A stretch of 64,000 bases of DNA, taken from Solea solea (lineage: Eukaryota; Chordata; Actinopteri; Pleuronectiformes; Soleidae). The notes beneath the pieces were generated by a model, which did not search any database, was not told the DNA's origin, and was given only the letters and a program-made list of their open reading frames with translations. Below are positions 14,301 through 26,946 of the stretch, piece after piece; the first letter of the stretch is position 1; every line of letters begins with the position of its first letter. The stretch is from NCBI RefSeq assembly GCF_958295425.1, contig NC_081136.1, forward strand, positions 5,471,811 to 5,535,810, given 5' to 3'. The position numbers and the translations under genes are program-made.

Positions 14301-17300
14301 CAAACAGGACCACAGTAGACCAGCAGCTCCCGTCACTGATTTTCTCTATGGACTTTGGTGCAGGAGAGTGAGTCGTTAACAAATGCCAGTTTCCAGCTGG
14401 AAAATGCTGTCAAATGGCAAGAAAAAGAGTAAATATAATTTTTAAATACCACAGATTTAGGCGGAGGTGTAGATTTGAGCATGTTTTCACCCCGAAGGAT
14501 AAATGTCTATATCTCCGACTGTTTTCATTACATAACACAATCAAACTAACTTTCCTTTTAAGATCAGGGAAAAGTAAGGATGCTAAAAGTGCTCCCCCCC
14601 ACCCCGTAGGAAAAGATTGACATCCCATAAAACACATCTGAACGTGTAGGTTTTCATCTCATGCCATCTCTCTCTCCACTCTCTCTCAAACTCAGGTCTC
14701 TAGAGAACCCTACACCCCCATACACCCCGCGGTCTCGACGCAGGTGAGTCTCCACGCTGCCCCGTAGATGAGTGACGATCGGTATAATAAATAAAAAACA
14801 ATTGTCTGACAGGAAGTGGAGATAGCGACGGTTGGACGCTTTTCCCACATGCAGTTTGTCACGTTGAAGCTTGAAAGCATCTCCGTTAGGGACGTTGCTC
14901 TTACGTATTCAGTCGTCCCGTGTGCGTTTAAGCTCATGCTGTTCTCGTGTGTGTGACGGCGCAGGAGCGTGGACTCTCCGCTGGCCCTGCTGCCGGACGC
15001 CGCGGCGCTAGAAGAGGAGGTGTGTGACGCGCAGAACTGGCAGGACACGGTGTCTCCTCAGCTCCTGGCCACGCTCAGCCCCAGAGAAGTGGACAGACAG
15101 GCCGTTATATATGGTATGTAAGACCGAGTTGGAACTGTAGTGTGAGTGTATCACCGTCGATGACGTGCTGTTTATTCCCGTCTCGTTTCTCCAGAGCTCT
15201 TCACCACGGAAGTGTCCCACCTGAGGACCTTGCGCGTCCTTGACCAGGTCTTTTTCCAGAAGATGAGGTCGGTCCTGAACTCCGATGAGCTGGCGTGCAT
15301 CTTTCCGAACCTGCCGCAGGTCTACGAGCTCCATGGTCAGTCCGCCGTCTCAATTCGTCACTTACAGAACTAAACGTCTCTGTTGTGAGATTGTTTCTGC
15401 TTTTTTTTTTTTTTCTTGCTTCTCTCTCTTGTTTGTTTTGCTCGACCAATTGACTTGTACTTGGAGTCCGTGTGTGTTCAGGCCTGTGTGTTGCTAGGTA
15501 AATAATAATAAGCAAAGCAAATACTAAGCAAAGGTCGTAACTGTTGAGCGTAAACTCGGCTGCAGCTCCACTGTGTCAATATGTATTTTAGCCTTTATTC
15601 TCTGCCGCAGTGACTTGATTGGAGTTTGGTTTTAAAGGTTTTAAAGCATGTAGGACACAATCTTACACACTGGACCTTTGAAAGTCGATTCTTTTGTGAG
15701 ACATTTAATGAATAAATAAGCAGAAACGTCACCCCAGCGTTGCATCTGTGTGCATATTTCTGCAGCAAGTCTGTGCGAGGCGATGAAGAAGCGAAGAGAA
15801 ACTGCCGTCGTTCAGGACATCGGGGACGTCATGTTGGCCAGGGTGAGTTGGATTTAGATTCCTCTGCCTCCCACTTCCTTCTCGCCATGTTTGCTGTGCG
15901 CTGCCTTGTTAAAGCCTAAGGTGTTCGATGGGTGTGCGTTTGTAGTTTGAAGGCGCAGCCGGAGAAGAGTTTCAGGAGCAGGCGTCCCAGCTGTGCAGTC
16001 AGCAGTCTCAGGCTCTGGAGCTCATCAAGAACAAGAAGCGCAAAGACTCTCGCTTCACCCAGGTCATCCAGGTACGCACACGCTAGACTGGGAGTGCAGT
16101 TCAGGAATACGAGTCGACGGACTCTCTTTGCACCACCATCTATTTCCCCCGTCTATCTTTGAGCGCGATGTGATACAAGTGTACCACACTAAGGCCGTAC
16201 TAAAGTCACGTAGCTCTCTATGTGTTGCTCTGAAGGTCCAGCAATCTGTTGTTAAGGTCACTAAATCTGACCTCTGACCTCAGCGTGGTTCCAGTGCGTT
16301 AATGAAATCTTTAAATCCAGGGTTTTCAAGGTCACATGCTACAAACGCGTCCATGCGCGTTTTTAACCCGCTTGATCTCTTTTTTTTTTATTATTCAGGA
16401 GTGTGAGTCGAGTCGACACTGTCGCAGGCTGCAGCTCAAAGACATGCTGGTGTCGGAGATGCAGAGACTCACGAAATATCCTCTGCTGCTGGACAACATC
16501 ATCAAACACACAGAAGGTGAGAATCGCCGCCCTTCAAAGTTCCACCGTCCGTCCTTTTTCATTTCTTTCAATTTCTGACTCTCCTTCAGCGGCTTCGTCG
16601 GACTTTCCCTCGCTGCAGCGCGCCCAGGCTTGTTGCCGAGGGATACTGCAGGATGTCAACAAGGCCGTCGGGGAAACGGAACAGCGGCAGCGCCTCAGCC
16701 AATATCAGCGCAGGCTGGATGTGGCCCCTCAATTCAAGGTAATGGACTAATTCTTGTTTGTTTGTTTTTTCTGGTTCTAAATGTAACGAAAGATGCAAAT
16801 TGTGACATTTTGTATTGATCTTTCTCTCAGAGTTTGGACCTGAACTCAAAGAGACTGATCCATGAAGGTCCTCTCACCTGGAAAGTGAGCAAAGATAAAC
16901 AGATAGGTCTGTACCCGCACGTGTTGGACACACACACAGTCTTCTTTAGCGTCAGTTCCCGGGTCCCTCAGTCACTCACCTCGCTTTGCCTCCTCCAGAG
17001 ATCCAAGCGCTGCTGCTGTCCGACTGCCTCGTCCTCCTTCAGCGAGGCCCAGACGACCGGCTGCAGCTGCGGTATCCATCCCGCTGGCTGGGAGGAGGCG
17101 GGGGAGGAGGCGGGGACAGCAAGACCTCCTTCAGCCCGGTGGTGAAGTTGGACTCGCTGCTGGTCCGCTCGGTAGCCACAGGTACAGACAGCTACAGGCA
17201 AAACACACGACACTGAGAACATGACTGCCAGCCAGTTGAAGCATTGCAAGTTGTAGTATATGCTAACCACTTTTTCTCGCTAAAAATGCTGGTTTTCTCA

Positions 17301-20300
17301 ATGGACTTTGGTGCAGGGTAGTGTGTGGTTTCAAAACATAGGTTTCAAGTTAAAAAATTGACCATCTGATGGCTCGTCAAAGCGTCCTCAAGGTTCTTTC
17401 TTGTGTCTTGGCTGGCACCGGCACTAAATTATCCCTTCAACCACTCTTTTTCTCCACTGTTGTGCTTGGTCAAATGTCTCCTCAGACAACAAAGCGCTGT
17501 ACATCATCAGCACCGCAGAGAGGCAGATCTATGAGCTGGTGGCCGGGACAGCGTCAGAGAAAAACATGTGAGCTCCACCTGCATTTCACCTCGGGGCTTT
17601 TTTTTTCTCGTGCGTTGCCGTGCGATTGCTTCATACACCGCGTGGCTCTTTCTCATCCAGGTGGAAAGAATTACTCGAAAAGACTGTCTCGTCTGCGGAT
17701 GGCTCGTCACCTCTGATCAATCATGGATCCATACCAATACCGTGAGTACATCTAAATCTTTCACGAGTGATTAATAAATGATTCAAGGCCAAGGCCTTGT
17801 CATACGTTTAGTTATTTATAATTTCCATCTTGAGAGACATTGATTAAAGCGTCTGTTGTGTGTGTGTGTGTGTAGTTCCCCCAGTACACGCAGTGCATCG
17901 CCAGTCTCAACGGGCAGCAACGTCTACGCAGGTAATAACCACCATAACTGTTTTTCCTCGTACATGTTTGCGTAAGAAAGTAAAGCTCAGTTACTTACCA
18001 CCCTCTCCAAACTGTATTAAATCCTCCAGAGAGCTCAATGACGGAGCAGTCAGATTCCATGGAGACTCATTCCTCCAACAACGACGTGGGGCTCTCCGAC
18101 GACACCTCCATGGACCAATCGGGAGCCTTCATCTGCGGAGAAAGGCCGGCAGCGTGTGTAGCAGAGGCTGCTTTGCAGGACGGTGAGCAGAGAGCAGAGA
18201 ATATCACTTTTTACAAACTTTAGGATTTTTGACCAGATTTTGGATTGAAATTGGCAGCAGATGTTTGCAAAAGAGAAATCGCGTCTTTTAGATTGTGCAT
18301 TTAGGAGGTTTTTGTCTGTGCTGCGGCGCCAGAAGTGATGCGGAGTAGGTGCACTGAAGGAGGGCCACAGCTCTCTCTGAACTGCCCGGTGACTGGTCAG
18401 AACGTCCCGTCACGCGACAGATTTAGTTTAACACAGAGATGATTCGATACGATATTTACCCTTAGCGCTCACACGGCACAGATCAGTTGCCGCAGGAGGG
18501 AATAATACACAACGCCTTATATGGACATCCTGGGGTGTGTTTATGGGTCATAGCTTCATGCTTTACAAAATGCATTTTTTCGTCTTCTTAAGTCAAAGTT
18601 ATGATTAATTTTTTATCGCATATTGTTCTTTAAAAAATAAATAATTGTGCAAGAGACACTTTTTCCAATTTTTTACAATTTCAATCTGATTTAAAAACAA
18701 TTTTAAGTACTTTTTGCTCAGGTGTGTTTATATAGATGGTGAATCTGAACATTTTAGCTATAGGTGAATTTGGAATTGTTTTTCGGTGCTACGCTACAGT
18801 GGAAACGTTGCGGCGGCTCATACTGCGAGACCTGGAAGACGATGGTTGGAGCCACGACTCGGACGACACGCCCACCAACGAGACGGCCAACGAGGGCGAG
18901 AGACAGCGACCCGAGTCTTCCGAGACGGTCCTCAGCTGCGACGGCACCGACGTCTTGGAGGCAGAGGAGGCACCAGAAGAGGCTCCGCCCCCGCACCGCG
19001 AGCAGCCCATCGTTCAGGTCGTGAGGAAAGGTAACGGGTCAGGATTTTGCTCATCACACCGTCGCGCCTGACATACGTTGAAGTTAAAGGTGTTAACAAC
19101 ATCTGGGTGTTTCTCATGGTTGCTTTCCTTTGCATGTTTTTTTCTGCACACTTTGAATCGTTTTTAATTTATTTTTTCTTACTCACTGTATCCTCTTTCT
19201 TTTTTTTGTCCGCTTTCCTTCCACAACACAACAACAAACACACTCTACACTGGCTCTTTTTTTCAACTTCTCCCTCACTCATACACTCTTCTCATTCCTC
19301 TTCCACACACTTTTCCTCCTCACACGTCTGTCATCTTTACATAGCTGTGGTTGTGGGTCCTACTCCGCCTCCTCCTTCTTCTTCTTCTGTCCCTGACGGC
19401 ATCACTGATGATGTTACCCTCCCCTCCGACCAGTCGTCCAAGCCGAGAGGCGGGGCCACTACGCAGGGTAATGCAGACAAATTCAGTCCAGTTTCACATT
19501 CTCTCATCAATAACGAGTCGACAGATATTGATTGATATAATGTGTGATTGATGTTAATGTAGCCTCTCAACGTCACTCACCGCCTCATCTGTGTGGTCTT
19601 CAGGCAACATGTTCTACTTGGTGATGCCGACAGAGCAGGGTGAAAGCGTCACCGATGACCTCAGCGTTCCACCCGCGCCCACCGCCGCTAACTCCCCTCG
19701 GCCTGTGGAGGGAGTGACGTCGCCGGTCTGCGGTCCACCGGAGCGCGACCGATCGGAGGCTATGCAACTGGAGCAGGAAGAAGAAGAAGAAACGGGTCGA
19801 TTTCTGACCGGGAACCAGAGTCACATGATCAAGAACGTGGACGAGATTTTCCACACGATTGAGGGGTTGATGAGCAAGTTGCGTCAGCTGAAGGTGGAGT
19901 GATTATATGTCTTTTAACCAAACCTACTAATGACTGATCAACTATTATTTACTTTTCTGTTATCAGTTTTTCCTGTAGCTGAAGTTCAAATATAGAGTAA
20001 ACTCACGTCCCAATGGAATGGAGAAGATTGGGTTTATTTGCATAATTTAACCATAATAAATCTGCACTTTTGTTGTCACACAAAAACGGTAAACTACTAA
20101 AATGCAGATTTAAAAATGGTACAATATGCCCAAAGTTCTCAATTTAAACCAAGATGACTTGCGAGAATAAATACACAACAGTTGACTTACGGCACTTGTC
20201 TAGTACCAGTCAATTTGTACTCGTTCAGTACCATTAAAAGTACTGAGTTTGGTACTTGACCCTAGTTTTCACTTTACCATCATTTTTGAGATACTTATTA

Positions 20301-20623
20301 TTATTATTTTTTTACGCCTTCCATTATTATCTTTGATGAAAATCTCTCAACAGGAAATAGAGAAGGCTCATCACAAGCTCTTGAAAACCCTCACCGAGCC
20401 GTCTGTCAATCAGGAGTCAGGGGACCAACAGTGTCACTCGGCAACCGTCTCCAGGACGCCGTCTCTGGATCGTGGCTCAGGCGATGGTGAGCGGGGGATG
20501 AATTTTCTTTTTTATCCAAATTTTTCTATTTTATTACACATTAAATCTGTTTTTCTTTTCCTCCTTTGAACAGGAAAAGAAGGAAGTCCGGCAGAACCCA
20601 GGATTCAGTCGACAGGATTCTGA
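2341..20623 (+). CDS. arhgef11: Rho guanine nucleotide exchange factor 11 (PDZ-RhoGEF), 41 coding exons, 1437 aa
   Basis: This factor couples Galpha12/13 and plexin-B signals to RhoA activation at the plasma membrane. Domains in order: PDZ about 45-120 (binding loop FGFTV; LVQRCVVVQKDQLGFGF); linker with QRITGPKPLQDPEVQKHA; acidic EEEYEDDGY, then RGS-like domain about 323-528; DH about 737-952 (SEMQRLTKYPLLLDNIIKHT); PH about 953-1105; C-terminal FHTIE segment. RERKSS-type N-terminus (LSSLTIGDSERKS) and QKDQLGFGF favour ARHGEF11 over ARHGEF12. Family length is about 1520 in mammals. Coding exons: 2341-2375, 4988-5079, 5170-5274, 6221-6270, 6347-6404, 6498-6697, 6787-6858, 7000-7107, 8391-8439, 8564-8601, 8746-8838, 9549-9614, 9715-9819, 10386-10484, 10747-10789, 10881-10977, 11088-11210, 11858-11881, 12077-12203, 12772-12865, 13337-13366, 13493-13622, 13801-14010, 14696-14743, 14965-15113, 15195-15335, 15766-15842, 15946-16071, 16399-16516, 16590-16738, 16831-16906, 16999-17181, 17486-17567, 17661-17741, 17876-17931, 18030-18182, 18800-19030, 19345-19467, 19604-19893, 20354-20486, 20574-20623. 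All phases agree and no stop interrupts. Exon skipping of small exons is possible; the last exon is the least certain. Confidence 0.95.
2615..2900. repeat. Dispersed fish repeat, copy in arhgef11 intron 1
   Basis: The series tcagaaaatgttgaaaaa, tgatcatgttctcaaatgtc and cttgtccaaaagccaaaaat reappears with changes at 9925-10100. A short (AAT)n run at 2779-2806 sits inside. The family is not identified. Confidence 0.45.
7205..7425 (+). mobile_element. Relic of the 3' end of an L2/Rex-like LINE
   Basis: One frame reads WNTLPIDIRYLLKEDFKLIF, matching the WNxLPxxIRxxxxxxxFKxxLK signature near the end of fish LINE reverse-transcriptase ORFs. It is followed by gcaaagcactttaagctgc and gtgctatacaaataaagttt, a typical LINE/SINE tail. 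It lies inside arhgef11 intron 8 and is clearly non-functional. Confidence 0.65.
9229..9345 (+). repeat. Fish interspersed repeat (LINE/SINE-type tail)
   Basis: The text atccatccatcctctactgc, then tttaccctgcacatgagggt, is a very common fish repeat end. Related pieces occur at 52196-52473 (opposite orientation), 55615-55690 and 59095-59240. It lies within arhgef11 intron 11. Confidence 0.6.
9895..10170. repeat. Second copy of the dispersed repeat seen at 2615-2900
   Basis: It contains tcaggaaatgttgaaaaata, gatgttcttgaatatcttgt and tttgtccacaaactaaaatt in the same order as the copy in intron 1. It lies within arhgef11 intron 13. Confidence 0.45.
12403..12482 (+). mobile_element. 3' tail of a LINE or LINE-mobilised SINE
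   Basis: The text ccccttggggatcaataaag is followed by a (TTGAA)n tail, the usual end of fish L2/Rex-type elements. The body is not recognisable. Confidence 0.5.
13016..13169. mobile_element. MITE with agggctgca terminal inverted repeats
   Basis: The element begins agggctgcaatag and ends aatgcagccct, the reverse complement of its start. The interior resembles the widespread fish element with gattattaatcg-type text. It is about 154 bp and lies in arhgef11 intron 20. No clear target-site duplication is seen. Confidence 0.55.
14150..14600. repeat. Dispersed repeat with the gattttctctatggactttg core
   Basis: The core, followed by gtgcaggagagtgag and then tttccagctggaaaatg, recurs near 17297, 41578, 50611 and 54131 in this window. 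This copy fills much of arhgef11 intron 23. The family is not identified; it may be a SINE or a non-autonomous DNA element. Confidence 0.55.
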
Positions 20624-22149
20624 TGGATTCTTATGCGGAGTGGATTTACTCGCAGACGGACATATCTACATATGCAACTACTGTCAGACTTGGCCGCTGT
20701 AGCTCCGCCTCCCTTTGCCCCCTTGTCCCTGCATGCGCCGACCAGTGAAGCGGAACCTTGCGGAACGACTGCAGCCGTTTTTTCTTTCCGTTTTTGTTTC
20801 CCACCGTTCACCGAGAATCTGGTCAGACTCATTTAAGGAGCGTCGACGCAAAACTACGCAACGTAGACTTCTACCGCAGCAAGAGGGAGTCGAGGGGGAT
20901 GTGAAGGATGAAGGAACAAAAAAAAGGGCAGAAGACAAGTTGAGGAAAGCGAAGCGATGGAGGAACTGAAAGTAAGAGGGAGGGAAAAAAAATGACCAAG
21001 TTGGATATTTGTGAAGGAAAGACAGACGTGTAGAGAAGCAGGGACGTGTTGAAAATGTTAATTTAAGGAGAAAAAAAAAATATATCCAAGGGACCACCAC
21101 CCCAGCACTTTACCCACAATGCATCCCTCTGGCATGCGCATCCTCTGCAGCAGACAGATCAGGAACTGAACGCACCTTGGGCTGCATTTAGGGACCGACA
21201 CTTGAGCGAAAGACGGCCCACCGAGGGTCCACCGCCATCACTTCTCCACTGGACGCTTTACACTGAGTTCACCTGTCGCTGCGGCCGACGGACTGTGTCT
21301 ATATAATATAATTAAATATAATTCAGGTTATTTGCACTGGGTAAGGAAACCAATACCACAAACACATGCGTAATTTTAGCCACAGCAGCCCCCCCCCCCC
21401 CACTATGGTTGACCCATCTGTGGGAACAGTTGCGGCCATTTTGTTATTTCCTAAAGCCTTTCTTTTAAGCTACAAAATGGCTGTCCGTCACCACATTAGT
21501 TTCTTTTTCATCATTACATGGTTGTTTTTCTTATCGATTGTTATGTTTTAAGTTCTGAAAAAGAAAAAAAAACACTACTCTGCTGTTTACTACTGAAATG
21601 CTGGCAGGTTTTTTTATTTTACTTTTCATTTCCAGTGCTGCTTCACAAAGGTGTACAGGGATCTCAACGGATTCACGCGACTGTGGGAGATTTGAGACGG
21701 GCAATGTCAACGTCGAGCGTCAAAGAAACGGATGCAAAAAAAACAGATTCGAACATAGAAACTTGAACTTTTCAGCCAGAAAAAAAAAGAACCTGTTAGT
21801 TTATCACATTGCTGCCAAATATTGCCGCTGACATTGCCCGTCTGCGTTTTGACTTTTGTGTGTGAATGCCACAGTAAACACTGTGAACCAGCATCTCTTT
21901 TTGCCGTAGAGTGTTTCCATCCCATCATCTCACATCCAAAAAACGTGAATGGACTCTTTACACCAAGCAGATTCCCGATAAGAGATCCCCGTGATACTGT
22001 ATTTATGGCGAGGAAAGAAAAGCTTTTTTTTTTTTTTTTTTTTTCTTAAAGATAATTTTTATAAATGCAAGGACACGCAGTTAGATTAGACAATTTTTTT
22101 TTTAAACGAAATTATTTCATCTGCTTTCTTGCTGAGAGTTAGCCCAGAG

Positions 22150-22567
22150 GATCAAAACCACTCTCGTGTAGGTGTGTTAGCTATGAGTTCACTGTATGCT
22201 GCTAGTTAGCTTAGCATAGCATAATCAGACCACGGCTGTAGCCAATTTGCCTCCGTTTCCTGTCTCGATGCTAAACTAAGCTAACCCGCACAACATGTTC
22301 ACACAAGATGTTGGGAGCAACATTGCTAGTCTTTATGCTAAGCTAACATAGGGTTGTCTCCTCCACACACATGTGGGGTGTGATAGAAATTCTAATGTGT
22401 GCTAAGCTAACATGCTGTTTGCTACTTCACACATACACATACATGTGGGGTGTGAAGTCTGCAGGAAAAAAAGCTTAGCTTAGCTTAGCACAGAATGTGG
22501 CTGTAGCCCATTGTCCCTCTCTTTCCCATCTTTATGCTAAGCTAAACCAGCTAATGCCGCTGGCTGC

Positions 22568-22600
<33 letters not shown>

Positions 22601-22850
22601 GTGGGATATGTGTGAAAATAAGAAAAAATGTCAAACTTAGCATAAACAAAGCCCAGGTGCAGTTTCTATTCATGCTAAGCTAACATGATGTTGGCTACCT
22701 CACACACACATGTGGGGTATTATTTCTGTGTGAAAATGAGAAAAAATTGTCAAACTTAGCTTAGCATAAATAGAGTCCGGCTATAGTCCCGTTTCCTGCC
22801 ATTATGCTAAGCTAAGCTAACATGCGGTTCACACGCAGACATGGGAAGCC
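22150..22850. repeat. Complex tandem array of a roughly 130-bp unit with gctaagctaa / ttagcttagc pairs
   Basis: About five units each carry tatgctaagctaacatg, then a CA-rich stretch with catgtggggtgtga, then ttagcttagcataa. The two TTAGC-type segments of a unit are inverted relative to each other, so each unit could fold back. A second array of the same family lies at 24965-25500. Confidence 0.7.
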
Positions 22851-23360
22851 GTGCTGATTTTAATTCTTTGCATGAAAGCAAAAAAAGAATTCTAGCTGGA
22901 CTGAAAAGTATTTTTGGATACTATGTAGGAAAAGTTTCTTGACACTAAGAAATTTTTTTTTGTTAGCCTGAGTTGAGGCTCCTATAACCAGCAAAGACTG
23001 ACACTGCAGCCACTCTTCCTTTTTTTCCTAATGCTAAATAGACACTAGGCAGTAATGTCGCTGCATAGAACCACACTGGACAGAATTTTATTTGAGCTGG
23101 TTTCAAATACTTGCACCCGACGATATACTACCAAACTAAAACCACAATAGGAGCCTAGTACCTTTTACGCAATGTCAAAAAAGATATTTCACTTCCTGGT
23201 GGAAAGTTTCCACTGTTTAACCAGCGAAATGACGATCAGGACCTCGTTCAGACCTGTCGTTAACATCCGTGCCGAGCAATTTGATAACATCCAAAGTGAA
23301 GGTCAAACAATAGGTGGCCTCCTCATTCCTGATCTTTCAATCCATCCTCTAGACGAATTA

Positions 23361-23683
23361 TGGCGCTTTTCCATTATACACTTCTATTACGGCTCAGTTC
23401 TACTCTGGTTTTTCTTTTCTTTCCAATTAGGGTTAGTACCTGGTACATTTTTTTCCGAATGGAACGGTTTAGTACAATGCGTATTTTTTTGTGTTTTCTT
23501 TAGGAATAGTACCAAAATAACCCTCAACCCAACCGGCCCCAGCCCATTCCTTTTTTTGGCACCCTTCCCTTGGGTTACCAGAGTAGTGGTATGGTATGGG
23601 TGGAGCTAGACCAACGACAGTCAGCTGATTTGGTGACAAAAAAGCGTCACTCTGAATTGTACCATGGTGGAAACGTGGCTTTT
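23361..23683. mobile_element. MITE-like element, tggcgcttttcca family, copy 1
   Basis: It starts tggcgcttttccatta, as does the copy at 26947, and ends with text resembling its reverse complement (gtggaaacgtggctttt). The interior is diverged. Boundaries are approximate. Confidence 0.4.
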
Positions 23684-24964
23684 GTGCGTTAGTGTCTCAC
23701 CCGCTCATGGAAAACAACATTCCCCGAAGCCAAACCAAGGAGAACCGAGTAGTACTGGAACTGTGTAATAGATAAGAGCCATTAGAGATCACCTCCTCAC
23801 CTAACCTCCTCTGATTCGCAGCATTTTCAAGTTTATTTTGTACACTAATCAACACTCTAATGTGATTTATTTGTTGCCGCAATATCAACACTCACACCTA
23901 CACTCCTAAATACGTCTATATAGCCAGACACATTAGAAACATGATTTTTATGACGAGATGTGATATTTAAAAGTGTGAGGGACGTCAGATTACTGAGGAC
24001 GGATGTTAACACCAGGTTTGAACGGTGCAGAAGCGGCACAACTTGGATTTTAATGTGTGTAAAAATGTACTAAATGCGTAAAATAATTTTAAAAAAAGTC
24101 AGGACTGCTGATTTTTATGCACACAGAGTGACTCAAGTGCTAAAATGTAAAAAAAGAAAAGAAACTGTTTTACCAAAGTGAATTATCTCATCATTCGTGT
24201 CGAAGGTGACACTTTCCTGTTCCTTCACATTGTCGCTGCTGTTCTTCGACCAACTCGAACCGGGAAGCGGAACATTTTGTCCATAAAAAGCTCTATTTCC
24301 TCCACATCTTCTCTTCTACCAGCATTTTTCTCTCCGACTTCTACCTCCACACACTCAATTTCTCTCTTTCCTTCACTGTTTTTCTCTCCTCACACATTGA
24401 CATCAGCATCGCGGCTCCAACTGGGCTGTGAAGAAAGCTATAACTGATTCCTCTTGTTTAAATAATAATAATAATAATAATGATAATGATGTTGCACAAA
24501 CTAAACTTCCCTGCACGGTGCAAACTACTGTATGCATACACACATCTTTATCATCTCATTTATTGTCTTTATTCTAATTTTATTCTTTTATCTTGTTCAC
24601 TCATGTAATATAGAGAAATCAGACCCACTTGGTTTATATATGTTAATTTCTTTTTTTTTTGTAAAGCCTTAGTCATTGTATTTGATTTTATTTTTGTAGA
24701 TATGATTTTTTTTAAGGATGTATAAATTATTGTTTCCTTTGCCCTTGTTTTTAAAATTGGTGAGATTGTTAGCTGCACAGAAAGGAAAAAGAACTCGTGT
24801 TTTTCGGATACATGTGTTTTGTGAAAATAAAAAAAGAAACTGGATGAAGAAAATTGTGCGGAAATTGAGTCATTGATTTTTAAACATGAAGTATTTATCT
24901 TATTTATTGTTATTATTTATTCTACCACATTTTGTAATAAAGGAGTTAGAAAGGAACTTCATTT

Positions 24965-25500
24965 CTATGCTAAGCTAGTTAGCCAGCTCTACTTCACACA
25001 CACACAAGGATTTAGAGCTTCTAAAGCTAAAGTGTAGCATAAACAAAGCCCTACTGTAACCCATCTCCAATGTTTATGCAAAGCTATGCTACTGCTTGAT
25101 GCTAGCTCTGTATTTTACACACAGCAAAAATAAATACTCTCACCCATTTCCAGTCTATGTGCTACGTTTACTAAGCTAACCTGTGGCTGTTGCTACATCA
25201 AACAGATGAGGAGAGCTACTGGCAGTAGCCCATTTCCAGTCTCTATGCTAAATTAAGCTAGTCTTCTGCTGAGCTTAGCAAGTACAAGTTGTACTTTAAG
25301 TTAAGCATAAACACAGCCCCACTGTCGCCCATTTCCAGTCATTGTGCTAAGCAATGTTAACCTGCCGCTTGTCCTAGCTCTGTATTTCACACACACACGG
25401 GTGGGAGTTAAGTTTTTGCTTTTAAGCCTAGCTTAGCATTCACAGAGGCCAACTGGCTCTATGCGAAGCTAAGGTAGTCTGCTGCTAGCTCTAAACTTCA
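24965..25500. repeat. Second TTAGC-rich array, same family as 22150-22850
   Basis: The units contain catttccagtctctatgcta, aagctaacctg and ttaagcataaacacagcccc. They are more degenerate than the first array. The array lies between the last arhgef11 poly(A) signal and the vangl2 promoter region. Confidence 0.6.
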
Positions 25501-25534
25501 CAGCAAAATATGGCTTTAACATACATAAAAGTTG

Positions 25535-25595
25535 AATATATATATACACAGTATATATATATATATATTTACACAAACATATATATGTATATATG
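25535..25595. repeat. AT-rich microsatellite (TA / TATACA)n
   Basis: Alternating TA with interspersed ATACA units, imperfect. Confidence 0.8.
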
Positions 25596-25749
25596 ACTTC
25601 ACTATTTACAATGTGGTCCACTCCTCTGTTTGCTGTCCCATCCATTATTAATGGGTTCAACCACTTCATTCAATATTTAAATGGTAATTTAGTCAGTTTG
25701 CTGACAACAATCCATCAACTTGTATTTATTCATGTATGTATTTTAAATT

Positions 25750-26190
25750 AAATTAGAGGGACAAAGGGTTTTTCTGATTTCGTCGGGCGTGTTCTCTGTA
25801 GTGCTGGTTTTATTTTGATAGTCACTATCCCCGGAAACGCTGGATGATGTGAGCCGGTGCTGGACAACTCCCTCCCCCCGCAGCTCAGCGGGGGCTCGTC
25901 TCTGTCCCTCCCTCTCAACAGATGAGGAGCCGGGGATGAGCTGTTGCGTGCAGCTGCCTTTTGTGCGCCGCGATACAGACCGAGAAACCTCCTTCCAGGC
26001 GAAACACGCACGAAAAAACAGTTCGAAAAGGGACTGAAACAAAACGGAAAGTGCATCCACGGATTACACTCTGCTGGAGATGAGATTGTGGACAAAGGGG
26101 ATTTGACGCGATTGGGGAAACTTCGTGTTTTTTGGAGACGTTCCGCTCTTTGTGCTTCGGGCTGTAGATGTTTCTCTCTGGGCAGAAAGG
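25750..26190 (+). promoter_or_regulatory. Putative promoter and 5' untranslated exon of vangl2
   Basis: This is a GC- and CpG-rich island in AT-rich surroundings (25855-26190). It ends in a strong splice donor, cagaaag|gtgaga, at about 26190. The next acceptor on the + strand that leads into coding sequence is at about 29680, ahead of the vangl2 ATG. The linkage is inferred; transcript evidence would settle it. Confidence 0.45.
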
Positions 26191-26946
26191 TGAGACTTCT
26201 CAGAGCTGCAGGCCTGAAAAATCACAGATAAAAGAAGTATTTTTTTCTATCCCTCCACTTTCTTTTTCAAGCAGTCCACGAAGGAGTTGACAGATTACGT
26301 GACCGATCTTTCATTTCTTGATTCCACCAGGCAGTTGGAGCTTGTTCTTGTCCTTTTTCCTTTCACCGCGCGCTTTAATCCATGTTGCGTTTTTACGCAC
26401 AAACGTGCCAAATGGAGCACTTGGTACACACAGCGAGCGTGCGTGTTTGGTGTATATTTATTTGTTATTTTTTGGCGAGTTTCCTGCTCAGTCACCAGTG
26501 TGATGCTCTTCAGTCTGGGTGTGTTCTGCTTTGTTCTCACTGGATGTGAAATCAGAAGTAGCATCATCTTGATTTTGGTCGCAGGCAGTTACCTTAAACT
26601 GTGACGTTTGTAATAAATAATAAAAAAAATCCTTCACGCTTGTTGAGCATCTACAGCCACACCTCATTGGCTCACTGCCACCATGTGGCCTGGAGGACCC
26701 CAGGGGCCACACAAGGGAACCACAACCTTTCCTGGGTGTTATAAATGTTATTATATTAGGTGTTGTCCACACGGAAGTGGGTGTAGATGAATACACATAC
26801 TTTCTTTTTTGTCAAATTGGCATTTTGTCCGCACAGAAACTGCGTTTTAGGAGACCTGGAATGGTGACGGTGACCACTCAAAGCTGCTTTAGACTACAGT
26901 TTTGCCATTCGCCCATTCCCATTTTCTTACAGCGCATCTATTGTAT

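Larger units (their letters stand above)
20624..24960 (+). other. Probable long 3' UTR or downstream region of arhgef11
   Basis: No gene is visible here. Candidate poly(A) signals AATAAA lie at 24826-24831 and 24936-24941, so the 3' UTR may run about 4.3 kb. The stretch holds a T-run (22024-22044), the TTAGC-rich array at 22150-22850 and a MITE-like copy near 23361-23683. The exact polyadenylation site is not known. Confidence 0.4.

Noticed and set aside
2341..20623. ARHGEF12 (LARG) as the identity of the first gene
   Set aside because: The N-terminal LSSL-GDS-ERKS segment, the QKDQLGFGF loop and the MDGPFQ entry to the RGS-like domain fit ARHGEF11 better than what I recall of LARG.
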